A stretch of 64,000 bases of DNA, taken from assembly GCA_031549325.1 (NCBI GenBank), contig JAVBQA010000030.1:10795-74794 (forward strand), read 5' to 3'. The notes under the pieces are model-generated. The model was given only the letters and a program-made list of their open reading frames with translations. It ran no database searches and was not told the DNA's origin. The DNA is from JAJDGF01 sp031549325 (GTDB lineage: Bacteria; Bacillota; Clostridia; Christensenellales; Aristaeellaceae). Below are positions 35,457 through 43,315 of the stretch, piece by piece; positions within the stretch are counted from its first letter, which is position 1; each line of letters opens with the position of its first letter. Made by a program: the position numbers and the translations under genes.

Positions 35457-35807
35457 TCACTCGTCGTCTTCGTTTTCCTCGAGTTCGTCCTCGTCGTCAT
35501 CCTCGCCGGCATAGAGCTCATTCTGGACAAAGTCGATCAGCTTGTCCATCATCTCATCCTCGACGGGTACGAACTCTTCCTGGTCATCGCCCACCGGCAC
35601 AACCTTCATGATAAAAGCGTCCTGCTCCTCGTGCTCGTGATCGCAGCCCTCCGAGTGCTCATGGTCACAGCCTTCGCACTCAACGTACTCGGTCAAAACC
35701 GCGTATTCCTGGCCTTCATAGAAAAAATATTCGAGCACTTCCATGGTTTTCTCATCGCCGGCGTCATCAACGAAGACGACCAGGTCCTGATTCTCCTCCA
35801 TGGGCAT
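35457..35807 (-). CDS. DUF1292 family acidic protein
   Basis: 116 residues, strongly acidic. It has the DUF1292 core (NQDLVVFVDDAGDEKTMEVLEYFFYEGQEYAVL) and a His/Cys-rich insert, CEGCDHEHSEGCDHEHEEQ, that could bind metal. The C terminus is a run of Asp and Glu. DUF1292 proteins usually lie near yrvK/yrzL, but here the gene stands alone. Its function is unknown. GAGGAG is close to ATG 35807, and a second ATG two codons later is possible. Confidence 0.82.
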   Translation of the reverse strand: MPMEENQDLVVFVDDAGDEKTMEVLEYFFYEGQEYAVLTEYVECEGCDHEHSEGCDHEHEEQDAFIMKVVPVGDDQEEFVPVEDEMMDKLIDFVQNELYAGEDDDEDELEENEDDE

Positions 35808-35927
35808 CACGCTCCTCTCTCGACTCGATTCGGGCGCAGCCATCTGCACCCCTGGCCCTATTATACCCCAACCTGCGGAAAAATCAACAAGATTTTGCGC
35901 TGGATTTCGGAACCCGTATGGTGTACA

Positions 35928-36176
35928 CTACTGGTTGAACGCCTCGTCGGCATCCTTCACCAGGGATGCGTGCCAATCCTTGATCGGAACCCTGGCGCCG
36001 TCTTCCGTCTCCACGAAGGTGCTGTCCATCTGCTGGCGGAAGTTGGCTTTGAACAGGCGCATATAGTCCCCGCGCAGGTGCTGGCGCTCGCGCAGCTCGT
36101 CCTCGTTCAGGTCGCGCTCGCGGGAAAAGCGGGTCAGCTCGTTCAGGCGTTCGATGATCTTGGGCATATCGGACAA
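35928..36176 (-). CDS. DUF896 (YnzC-like) family protein
   Basis: 82 residues: PKIIERLNELTRFSRERDLNEDELRERQHLRGDYMRLFKANF is the helical DUF896 core. A C-terminal extension (VPIKDWHASLVKDADEAFNQ) follows. YnzC in Bacillus belongs to the SOS-linked yneA operon, but its role is unclear. The start is uncertain. TTG 36176 has GAGGTG 6 bases upstream and is chosen, while ATG 36167 and ATG 36194 are alternatives with poorer sites. Confidence 0.75.
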   Translation of the reverse strand: MSDMPKIIERLNELTRFSRERDLNEDELRERQHLRGDYMRLFKANFRQQMDSTFVETEDGARVPIKDWHASLVKDADEAFNQ

Positions 36177-36262
36177 GGGAAGCACCTCTTTCATGGTCCT
36201 GTATAAGAAATTCGACAAGTGCCGGAAAACTCCTGCTCATTGTGCTCGAAAGGACGAAAATT

Positions 36263-36730
36263 ATGATTCGCGGACGGTTTATGACATCCAGGGAGGATTG
36301 CCGGGAGATCTACGCGCTCAGGCGGCGCGTGTTTGTGGACGAACAGGGCATGCCCGAGTCGATGGCGTGGGACCCGGCGGACGACATGGCGTACTACGCG
36401 CTGGTGTTTGACGAACAGGGCGCACCGAGCGGCACCGGGCGGCTGATCCTCCGGGACGACCAGTTCCGCATCGGGCGAGTGTGCGTGCTCGAGGCGGCGC
36501 GGGGGCAGCACCTGGGCGACCTCATCATGCGCATGCTGCTGGTGCGCGCCCAAGAGATGAACGCCCCGTCGGTCGAGCTCAGCGCCCAGGCCCACATGAT
36601 GCCTTTTTACGCCCGTTACGGCTTCCGTCCCGCCGGCGAGCCTTACGAAGCCCACGGCAAGACCTGGCAGCTCATGCGCGTCGCCGCCGATCAAATCGAC
36701 ATAGATGGCAAGTGCGGCGGGCACGCTTAG
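36263..36730 (+). CDS. GNAT family N-acetyltransferase
   Basis: 155 residues. It has the acetyl-CoA motif A region RIGRVCVLEAARGQHLGDLIMRMLL and motif B ending FYARYGFRPAGEPYEAHGKTWQLM, resembling ElaA/YjcF-type acetyltransferases with an N-terminal EIYALRRRVFVDEQGMPE. The substrate is unknown. AAGGA lies upstream of ATG 36263, and an earlier GTG has no good site. The ABC-F promoter lies just after its stop. Confidence 0.85.
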   Translation: MIRGRFMTSREDCREIYALRRRVFVDEQGMPESMAWDPADDMAYYALVFDEQGAPSGTGRLILRDDQFRIGRVCVLEAARGQHLGDLIMRMLLVRAQEMNAPSVELSAQAHMMPFYARYGFRPAGEPYEAHGKTWQLMRVAADQIDIDGKCGGHA

Positions 36731-36744
36731 AGAACGCCGCCCCC

Positions 36745-36773
36745 TTGACGTCTTCCCACGCATGCGCTATAAT
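36745..36773 (+). promoter_or_regulatory. promoter of the ABC-F leader
   Basis: TTGACG (36745-36750) and TATAAT (36768-36773) with a 17-base spacer. The start site near 36780 gives a ~190-base leader before the ABC-F gene. Confidence 0.85.
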
Positions 36774-36810
36774 GTGTGTATCCGAGCAAAGGAAGGTAAA
36801 ATTAGATACG

Positions 36811-36828
36811 ATGAAGAACGGCAACTGA
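36811..36828 (+). CDS. possible five-codon leader peptide MKNGN
   Basis: ATG-AAG-AAC-GGC-AAC-TGA in the ABC-F leader. The nearest ribosome site, GGAAGG (36791-36796), is 14 bases away, which is long. Short leader peptides are common in resistance-gene attenuators, but support here is only positional. Confidence 0.35.
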   Translation: MKNGN

Positions 36829-36908
36829 TTCGGCGGGCAATCCTGGGCGTGGCTTTAGGCCATGCCAAGCATTTGCGCTGTCCGGACGGTTGCCTTGTTA
36901 TATGCGGC

Positions 36909-36964
36909 GGCCTGATTGGCGCGCGCATTTGGGGCAGGCCTCCGGCGGCGGCGGGAGGTTTTTT
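36909..36964 (+). promoter_or_regulatory. attenuator: competing hairpins before the ABC-F gene
   Basis: Terminator form: CCTCC (36939-36943) with GGAGG (36954-36958), then six T (36959-36964). Alternative form: GGCCTG (36909-36914) with CAGGCC (36935-36940), which uses up part of the terminator's 5' arm. The GGGAGG of the terminator is also the ribosome site of the ABC-F gene, so both transcription and translation could be controlled. Confidence 0.6.
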
Positions 36965-36968
36965 GTTT

Positions 36969-38591
36969 ATGGCGAAGCTTTTATTGTTGGCGGAAGGATT
37001 GAAAATTGGGTTTGGGCTGCGCACGATTTTGGATGTGCCCCGGCTCGAGGTGTTTGACGGTGAGCGAATCGGATTGGTGGGCGAGAACGGCGCGGGCAAG
37101 ACCACGCTTTTGCAGCTGATTTCGGGCGCGATGATGCCGGACGAGGGGCGCATTCAGCGCCACTGCGAGATTGGCGTTATCCACCAGATGGACGGCGGGG
37201 AAACGCTTTGCGCGTTTGACCCGCGGCTGACGGCCGAGTACGCGGCGCAGCCCGAGCGGGAAGGGCTGTCCGGCGGCGAGCGCACCCGGCGGCGGATCGC
37301 CGGCGCGCTGAGCGCGCGCCGCCCGCTGCTGCTGGCGGATGAACCCACATCCGACCTGGACGCCGACGGTGTCGCGCGGCTCACCCGGCACCTTCAGGAA
37401 CACGACGGCGCGCTGGTGCTGATTTCCCATGACCGGCAGCTGCTGGACGCGCTGTGCACCACCATCTGGGAGCTGGAAGACGGGAACATCACCGTCTATC
37501 CGGGCAACTACAGCGCCTACCGCGCCGAGAAGAACAACCGGCGCGAGCACCAGCGGTTTGAGTATGATCAGTACCGGTCGGAGCAGGCGCGGCTGCGCGC
37601 ATCGATTCAGGGCAAGCGCGAGGCGGCGGGCAAGGTGGGCCTGCCGAGCCGCATGGGCAACAGCGAGGCGCGGCTGCACAGGCGGTCGGCCACGGAGGTC
37701 GAGGAAAAGCTGCATCAGCAGCGCTCGGCGCTGGCGTCCAGGCTGGAACATTTGGAACAGAAGCAACGCCCAAGAGAGGACATTGGCATAAAAATCCAGC
37801 TGGGCGCGGCCGCGTCCATCACCAGCCGCGTGATGCTGGAGGCGCGGGGGCTGACGATCCGGTTTGGCGCGAGCGCGCTGCTGGAGGACGCCGAGTTCCG
37901 CCTGCCCACCAACTCGCGCACCGCGCTGCTCGGCCCCAACGGCTGCGGCAAGACGACGCTGATTCGGCGCATCGCCGCCGGCGATCCGCGCATTCGGGTG
38001 AGCCCGGGGGTCAGGATCGGGCTGTTTGGGCAGGATCACGCGGACTCGCTGGATCTTTCAAAAACCGCGCTCGAGAACGCCATGATGGGCGCGGTGCACC
38101 GGGAGAGCGATGTGCGCACCGTGCTGGCCCGGCTGAACCTGCGGGGGGACGACGTGTTCAAGCAGACCCGGCTGCTCTCGGGCGGCGAGCGCGCCAAGCT
38201 GGCGCTGGGCAAGCTGTTCGTGTCCGACGTGAACCTGCTGATTCTGGACGAGCCCACCAACCATCTGGACGTGTTCACGCTGGAGGCGCTGGAGGGTGTG
38301 CTGGCGGAATACGCGGGCACGCTGCTGCTGGTCAGCCACGACGCGCGGTTCGTTTCGGCGGTGGCCACCCGGCTCGTGACCTTTGAAAACAAAAAGCTGG
38401 TGGCCTTCGAGGGCACCATCGAAGAGCGCGACCGTCCCAAACCCGCGCCCAGCAACATGGACAGGATGGCTGTCGAGATGCGCATGGCCTACCTGGCCAG
38501 CCGCATCGCCAATCCCAGGAAGAAGGATGACAAGACGAAGCTGGAGGCCGAGTATCAGGCCTTGGTGGAGCAAATTCAACAAATGGGATGA
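36969..38591 (+). CDS. ABC-F ATPase, antibiotic-resistance (ribosome protection) type
   Basis: 540 residues with two ABC domains and no membrane segment. Domain 1: Walker A GENGAGKTT, shortened helical region, LSGGERTRRR, LLLADEPTSDLD. An interdomain linker of about 70 residues follows (RFEYDQYRSEQARLRASIQGKREA). Domain 2: GPNGCGKTT, LSGGERAKLALGK, LILDEPTNHLD. The short NBD1 and the C-terminal NMDRMAVEMRMAYLASRIANP resemble Lsa/Msr/Vga-like proteins that displace antibiotics from the ribosome. GGGAGG lies upstream of ATG 36969. The attenuator-like leader fits drug-induced expression. The drug range cannot be predicted. Confidence 0.88.
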   Translation: MAKLLLLAEGLKIGFGLRTILDVPRLEVFDGERIGLVGENGAGKTTLLQLISGAMMPDEGRIQRHCEIGVIHQMDGGETLCAFDPRLTAEYAAQPEREGLSGGERTRRRIAGALSARRPLLLADEPTSDLDADGVARLTRHLQEHDGALVLISHDRQLLDALCTTIWELEDGNITVYPGNYSAYRAEKNNRREHQRFEYDQYRSEQARLRASIQGKREAAGKVGLPSRMGNSEARLHRRSATEVEEKLHQQRSALASRLEHLEQKQRPREDIGIKIQLGAAASITSRVMLEARGLTIRFGASALLEDAEFRLPTNSRTALLGPNGCGKTTLIRRIAAGDPRIRVSPGVRIGLFGQDHADSLDLSKTALENAMMGAVHRESDVRTVLARLNLRGDDVFKQTRLLSGGERAKLALGKLFVSDVNLLILDEPTNHLDVFTLEALEGVLAEYAGTLLLVSHDARFVSAVATRLVTFENKKLVAFEGTIEERDRPKPAPSNMDRMAVEMRMAYLASRIANPRKKDDKTKLEAEYQALVEQIQQMG

Positions 38592-38604
38592 GGGGGAACG
38601 GATC

Positions 38605-39597
38605 ATGAGAAAGTTGGGGAGACTGGCCGCACTGGTTCTGTGCCTGGCGCTGCTCGTGCCGGGGGCGTGGGCCGAGGAGTTCACGCTGCGCGACAAGGTG
38701 GATCACGAGAGCGCCCCGGCGCTGCAGGTGGTGGCCCAGGCCATGACCGGCGACACCCGGGATTTCATGGGACCGCCGCCCCAGCAGGTGGCCTGGGACA
38801 CGCTGGCCAATCATGCCAACGCGCTCTACAGCACCACCGCCTACACCAAGGAAGACCTAACCGAGATGTTCGACGGGCTGTTTGCGGACGGCGACTTCGA
38901 GGACTATCTGGAGCCGAAAAACGACCAGTTCAAGCTTGTGGACGGCAAATATGCCTTCACGCCGGGCGACGGCGACGCCGCGACCTTCGTGGCCATCAAC
39001 GACGTGACGGAAGACGCGGGCGTGCTCAATGTGGATCTGTCGGTCTACAAGGTCAGCGATGCGGCGGGAGACGCCTTCTGCTTCAACGCCACCGCGCAGC
39101 TGGTGCCGGACGAGGCCGCGCTGTTTGGCGCCACGGTCCGCAGTTTTCAGGTAGGCGCCGAAAAGCAGCCCAAGCCCGGCAAGATCAGCGCGACGCAGGA
39201 GCTGGCCGCCCAGTCGGGCAATTCCTACGCCGCCAAGAACGCGCTGGACGGCAAGCTCAGCACCTGCTGGGCGTTTGACGCCCAAAAGGACCCGGAGGCC
39301 AAACTGACCATCAGCTTTGATGAACCCACCCAGCTGCGCGGGCTGCTCATTACCCCCGGTTACGCCAAGAACCAGGACGCCTACCAGAACAACCGGCGCG
39401 TGAGGCGGCTGCGGATTGACGGTGACGACGATCTGGCTGTGGTGTTCGACATCGAGGAGCAGGCGAGCTTTGACGGCTTCGTCGCGGTGCCGTTCTGCGG
39501 CGTGTTTACCGTCGAGCAGCTCACCATCCGGGTGCCCGAAAGCTTCACGGGCGAAAAGTTCAACGACCTGTGCATCTCGGAGATCCAGCTGTTTTAG
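38605..39597 (+). CDS. exported protein with NADase-type glycan-binding domain
   Basis: 330 residues. The signal peptide is 1-23 (LAALVLCLALLVPGAWA). The middle region (30-185) is not recognised. The C-terminal domain (about 190-330) has NSYAAKNALDGKLSTCWAFD, LLITPGYAKNQDAYQNNRRVRRLRI and the ending CISEIQLF, which match the discoidin-like 'NADase-type glycan-binding' domain. It probably binds surface or host glycans. It starts 13 bases after the ABC-F stop, with GGGGG upstream of the ATG, and may be co-transcribed. The PIG-L protein at 28341 carries a similar discoidin-like region. Confidence 0.75.
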   Translation: MRKLGRLAALVLCLALLVPGAWAEEFTLRDKVDHESAPALQVVAQAMTGDTRDFMGPPPQQVAWDTLANHANALYSTTAYTKEDLTEMFDGLFADGDFEDYLEPKNDQFKLVDGKYAFTPGDGDAATFVAINDVTEDAGVLNVDLSVYKVSDAAGDAFCFNATAQLVPDEAALFGATVRSFQVGAEKQPKPGKISATQELAAQSGNSYAAKNALDGKLSTCWAFDAQKDPEAKLTISFDEPTQLRGLLITPGYAKNQDAYQNNRRVRRLRIDGDDDLAVVFDIEEQASFDGFVAVPFCGVFTVEQLTIRVPESFTGEKFNDLCISEIQLF

Positions 39598-39680
39598 CCC
39601 CGGCGCGGCTTGTTGATTTTTCGTGCCATATTATGGTAAACTGCTGGTGTGGAAATCCGACCGCGAAGGGGGCCTGTCCC

Positions 39681-40436
39681 ATGAAGAGACTCGTGTGTTT
39701 GCTGCTTGTGATCCTGCTGCTGTGTCCGGCGCCGGCGCTGGCCCAGAAGATCGAGATCGATCCGGAAACCGCCACTGTTGAGCAGATTCAGGCGGCCATC
39801 GACCAGCTCACCGCGCTGGCCGCCGAGAAGCAAAAGGCCGAAGCGACGCCGGCCGAGACGCCCGCGCCCACCGAAGCCCCTGCGTATCAGGAGCTGAAAA
39901 AGGGCTCGAAAGGCGAGACCGTCAAGGCGCTGCAGATGCGGCTGTTCGAGCTGAAGTACCTGAATGTCAAGGGCGACGGCAACTTCGGCGACAAGACCGT
40001 CCAGGCGCTAAAGGAGTTCCAGAAAGCCGTTGCTTTTGAACCCACCGGCATCGCCACCGTGGAGATCCAGCAGAAGCTGTTCGCTGCCGACGCGCCCGTG
40101 GCCATCATCTATGGCAAGCTGGACTACAAGGCGCTGGAGCGCGACCCCGCCAAGCACACCGGCGAAAAGATCAGGTTCACCGGCAGAGTGATCCAGGTCG
40201 TCGAGGAAGCGGGCGCCGACAAGATGGTCAGCGTGGCCCTGCGTATCGCCACCAAGGGCAACTATGACAACGTGGCCTACGTCACTTACGTGCGCAAGGC
40301 CGACGATAGCCGCATTCTCGAGAAGGACAAGGTCATTGTCGCCGGCGCCTACGGCGGCATTTATGCCTATCAGTCCGTCGGTGCCGGCACCGTCGCCATT
40401 CCCCAGTTTACCGCGGACTCGGTGACGAGGAACTAG
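39681..40436 (+). CDS. exported peptidoglycan-binding domain protein
   Basis: 251 residues. The signal peptide is 1-21 (LVCLLLVILLLCPAPALA). A helical and Thr/Pro-rich spacer (25-70) is followed by a PG_binding_1 domain (about 73-140: LKKGSKGETVKALQMRLFEL, FGDKTVQALKEFQ). The C-terminal part (150-251, GEKIRFTGRVIQVVEEAG, VIVAGAYGGIYAYQSVGAGTVAIP) resembles an OB-fold. Its stop codon lies at the edge of a MITE-like inverted repeat. The function is probably cell-wall association. Confidence 0.75.
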   Translation: MKRLVCLLLVILLLCPAPALAQKIEIDPETATVEQIQAAIDQLTALAAEKQKAEATPAETPAPTEAPAYQELKKGSKGETVKALQMRLFELKYLNVKGDGNFGDKTVQALKEFQKAVAFEPTGIATVEIQQKLFAADAPVAIIYGKLDYKALERDPAKHTGEKIRFTGRVIQVVEEAGADKMVSVALRIATKGNYDNVAYVTYVRKADDSRILEKDKVIVAGAYGGIYAYQSVGAGTVAIPQFTADSVTRN

Positions 40437-40594
40437 GTAAGCACTGATGAAATCGGCCACCGGTCTTGAGGCGCCTTTTCCGCTCCGGCGACGGCGCTCT
40501 CCGCTTGAAACAGCTCTGCTATTCCTGCGCTCCGGCTTCTTGCCGGAACGAAAAATCCACCGCATCCCGGCGGTCGCTTTCATCAGCGCTTACC
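40436..40594. mobile_element. MITE-like 159-bp element with 28-bp terminal inverted repeats
   Basis: The left end 40436-40463 begins GGTAAGCACTGATGAAA. The right end 40567-40594, read on the other strand, begins GGTAAGCGCTGATGAAA. The two match at 24 of 28 positions, and weaker matching continues about 25 bases inward. It holds no coding capacity and no clear target duplication. It fills most of the 247-base gap between the peptidoglycan-binding gene and the YlbJ-like gene. A long fold-back transcript end is an alternative reading. Confidence 0.6.
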
Positions 40595-40634
40595 AAGGGC
40601 GACGCCGCGGCCTGCCTGAGCGACCATAAACAAG

Positions 40635-40669
40635 CCCCCGCTTTCATAGGCTGAAGGCGGGGGTGTTTT
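40635..40669 (+). terminator. terminator after the peptidoglycan-binding gene
   Basis: A 12-bp stem with one G-U pair (40635-40646 with 40652-40663), followed by TGTTTT. It lies just before the YlbJ-like gene. Confidence 0.75.
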
Positions 40670-40683
40670 GATTGGATGGGAAG

Positions 40684-41697
40684 ATGAAGCTGGCGCTGGG
40701 GTTTGTGTTTGCGGGGCTGTTGCTGTTGTTTCCGGTGGAGGCGCTGGAGGCCGCGCGGCAGGCGATGGCCGTGTGGGCGGGGGCGTATGCGCCGGCGATG
40801 CTGCCGTTTTTCATCATATTGCCGGTGCTGTCGGGGGCCGAGGCGGCTGCGCTCTACGAGCGGGTGTTCGGGCGCGTCATGGGGCTGGTGTTCGGCTGCC
40901 CGGGAAGGGCGGCAGGCGGCGTCGCGCTGGGGCTGATCGCGGGCAGCCCGGCGGGCGGCATTGCGCTCGGGCGGTTGGCGGGCGGCATGAAGCGATGCGA
41001 GCTGAGCCGCGCGGCGCTGCTGTGCACCGGGCTCAGCCCGCTGTTTCTGGTCAGCGCGGTGGGCGCTTCCATGCTGGGTTCGGCCCAGGCGGGCGCGATA
41101 TTGGCCCGCGCCCAGCTGGGGGCGATGCTGCTGTGCGCGCTGGTCTTCCGCTGGTGCTGGCGGGGCGACGACGCCGAGGCGCTGCCCATCGCCGTCGACG
41201 CCCCCGGCGGCGCGGTGCGCGACGCGGCGCTGAATGTCATGAGCGTGTGCGGCTACATCGTGCTGTTCTCGGTGATTGCCCATCTGCTGGCGCAGCTGAC
41301 CGGACCGCAATTCGAGCCCTGGCTGCTGCCGCTGATCGAGGTCACCGGCGGCTGCGCCCAGCTGAGCCGACTGGATCTTCCCTGGGCGGCGAGGCTTGTG
41401 CTGATGGCGTTCGTTTGCGGATTTTCCGGGCTGTGCGTTCTGATGCAAAACCTGTCCCGGCTGCGGGCGCTGGGGCTGCCCTGGGGGAGGCTGGTGCTGG
41501 GCAAGCTGCTCCATGGCATCGCCTCGGCGCTGCTGTGCGCCCTTCAGCTGCGGCTGTTGCCCCTGCCGGCCGCCTCGCCAGACGCGCCGCCGGACGCCTG
41601 CCCGGCGGCGCTGGCCGCAGCGCTGCTGATCCTGGTGGTGGGCGGCATTGTTATGCTTCGCAGACGCGGTTTTCATCGGGATCAAAAAGTGGTATAA
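40684..41697 (+). CDS. YlbJ-like sporulation integral membrane protein
   Basis: 337 residues, about eight membrane helices, with two gate-like halves: MLPFFIILPVLSGAEAAALYERVFGRVM with GLIAGSPAGGIALGRLAGGMK, and VRDAALNVMSVCGYIVLFSVIA with AFVCGFSGLCVLMQNLSR. This is the layout of YlbJ/SpoVV-type nucleoside-gate proteins, which move dipicolinate across the spore membrane in Bacillus. The assignment is moderate. ATG 40684 has GGGAAG upstream, and a TTG four codons earlier is possible. Together with spoIIP it hints at spore formation. Confidence 0.65.
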   Translation: MKLALGFVFAGLLLLFPVEALEAARQAMAVWAGAYAPAMLPFFIILPVLSGAEAAALYERVFGRVMGLVFGCPGRAAGGVALGLIAGSPAGGIALGRLAGGMKRCELSRAALLCTGLSPLFLVSAVGASMLGSAQAGAILARAQLGAMLLCALVFRWCWRGDDAEALPIAVDAPGGAVRDAALNVMSVCGYIVLFSVIAHLLAQLTGPQFEPWLLPLIEVTGGCAQLSRLDLPWAARLVLMAFVCGFSGLCVLMQNLSRLRALGLPWGRLVLGKLLHGIASALLCALQLRLLPLPAASPDAPPDACPAALAAALLILVVGGIVMLRRRGFHRDQKVV

Positions 41698-41698
41698 T
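41670..41698 (+). promoter_or_regulatory. promoter of the esterase pair
   Basis: TTTTCA (41670-41675) and TATAAT (41693-41698) with a 17-base spacer, overlapping the end of the YlbJ-like gene. Confidence 0.55.
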
Positions 41699-41733
41699 AA
41701 GCGCACGAAAATCCCAACGAGGGAGGGATACGA

Positions 41734-42528
41734 TTGGCGTTGCTGCACGTAAACTTTTTCTCCGAGGCGCTGGGCATGGGCGCCGAGATGGATGTGATTT
41801 TGCCCCAGCCCACGCGCGGCCAGATTGGCGTGGCGGAGCAGACGCGGCGTGGGAAGTGCCAAACGCTGTATCTGCTGCATGGCATGTCCGACGACCACAC
41901 CATCTGGCAGCGGCGCACGTCCATCGAGCGCTATGTGGCCGAGTACAATCTGGCGGTGGTGATGCCCACCACGCATCTGGGCTGGTACACCAACATGGAC
42001 ATGGGCCTGCGCTACTTCGACTACGTGGCCAAGGAGCTGCCATTGGCTTGCCGCGCACTGTTTCCGCAGCTGTCCGAGCGGCGGGAGGACACCTTCGTGG
42101 CCGGGCTTTCCATGGGAGGCTACGGCGCGCTGAAGCTGGGGCTGCTCGCGCCAGAGACCTTCAGCCACGCGGCCTGTCTGTCGGGCGCGCTGGACGCCGC
42201 CGAGGTGTGCGAGCACCCGCTGGATGACAACCCGCTGTGGCGCGACGTGTTTGGCGACCCGGCCAAAGTGCGCGGATCCGAAAACGATCTGCTGCATATG
42301 GCGGGCGCGCTGCCACCGGAACAGAGGCCGCGCGTGTTCATCTGGTGCGGCACGGAGGACTTTTTGTATCCGCAGAACCTGCGCATGAAGGCGCGGCTGG
42401 AGGGTCTTGCGTATGACCTGACCTACACCGAGGGGCCGGGCGACCACCAGTGGAAACACTGGGACGAGCAGATCCAAAACGTCCTCAAGTGGCTGCCGCT
42501 GAAGGAGGGCGAGAATCCATGGCGCTGA
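41734..42528 (+). CDS. esterase (EstA/tributyrin esterase, esterase D-like family)
   Basis: 264 residues, cytosolic alpha/beta hydrolase. It has TLYLLHGMSDDHTIWQRRT, the nucleophile elbow GLSMGGYGALK, an Asp in IWCGTEDFLYP and a His near the C terminus in GDHQWKHWDEQ. Family members hydrolyse short-chain acyl esters, including acetylated sugars. The start is TTG 41734 with GGGAGG upstream. A second member follows and overlaps it by 10 bases. Confidence 0.87.
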   Translation: MALLHVNFFSEALGMGAEMDVILPQPTRGQIGVAEQTRRGKCQTLYLLHGMSDDHTIWQRRTSIERYVAEYNLAVVMPTTHLGWYTNMDMGLRYFDYVAKELPLACRALFPQLSERREDTFVAGLSMGGYGALKLGLLAPETFSHAACLSGALDAAEVCEHPLDDNPLWRDVFGDPAKVRGSENDLLHMAGALPPEQRPRVFIWCGTEDFLYPQNLRMKARLEGLAYDLTYTEGPGDHQWKHWDEQIQNVLKWLPLKEGENPWR

Positions 42529-43298
42529 TTCGCATGAACTTCTTTTCCGATGCGCTGGGCATGTGCGTGCCCGCCACGGTGATCCTGCCCCGGCGCACCG
42601 GGGAACAGACGGCGCAGGGCGTGAAGCACCCGGTGCTGTGGCTGCTGCACGGCATGTCGGGCGACCACGCCGACTGGACGCGCTACACCGCCATCGAGCG
42701 CTATGTGAGCGGCGCCGGCCTCGCCGTGGTGATGCCCTCGGCGCACCAGAGCCGCTACATGGACATGGCCCACGGCGGCAAGTTTTTCACCTACATCGCG
42801 GACGAGCTGCCCGGCGTCATGCGGGCGTTTTTCCCGCTTTCTGATCGCCGCGAGGACAACTTCGTGTGCGGCTTGTCCATGGGCGGCGCGGGTTCGTTCC
42901 GCATCGGGCTGACGAGGCCGGGGAACTACGCCGCCATCGGCTGCCTGTCCGCCGGGGCAAGCAACTTCAGAAAAGAGCGGCTGGATGAGGACGCCGCCTA
43001 TGCGCGCGCCGTCCTGCTGACGTTCGGGAACCAGGATCCGTCTAATGAGTTAGAGGAGATGCGCGCGCTGGCGCGGGATGCGGTGGCTCGGGGACAGGCG
43101 CCCCGCGTGTACCACGCCTGCGGCCTGGACGACCAGCTGCTTGAGCGGGCACGCGCGACGCGCGACTTCTTCGAATCGCTGCCCGGCAATCCGTTCGGCT
43201 ATGTCTATGAAGAGGATCCGGGCGCGCACACCTGGGACTACTGGGATGCGCACATCCGGCGCTTTCTGGCGTTCATCGGCTACCCGGCCGGCGACTAA
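42519..43298 (+). CDS. second esterase of the same family (tandem paralogue)
   Basis: 259 residues. It shares the layout of the preceding gene: MALIRMNFFSDALGM against MALLHVNFFSEALGM, WLLHGMSGDHADWTRYT, GLSMGGAGSFRIG, CGLDDQLLE and a C-terminal His in PGAHTWDYWD. GGAGG lies upstream of ATG 42519. Overlap with the first copy suggests coupled translation. The pair probably arose by tandem duplication and diverged in substrate. Confidence 0.87.
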   Translation: MALIRMNFFSDALGMCVPATVILPRRTGEQTAQGVKHPVLWLLHGMSGDHADWTRYTAIERYVSGAGLAVVMPSAHQSRYMDMAHGGKFFTYIADELPGVMRAFFPLSDRREDNFVCGLSMGGAGSFRIGLTRPGNYAAIGCLSAGASNFRKERLDEDAAYARAVLLTFGNQDPSNELEEMRALARDAVARGQAPRVYHACGLDDQLLERARATRDFFESLPGNPFGYVYEEDPGAHTWDYWDAHIRRFLAFIGYPAGD

Positions 43299-43315
43299 AT
43301 GCGGAGGAGACACCT

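Noticed and set aside
40519..42477. 652-codon frame opposite the YlbJ-like and esterase genes
   Set aside because: It crosses two real genes and an inverted repeat, and its Arg/Gln/His-rich text has no motifs.
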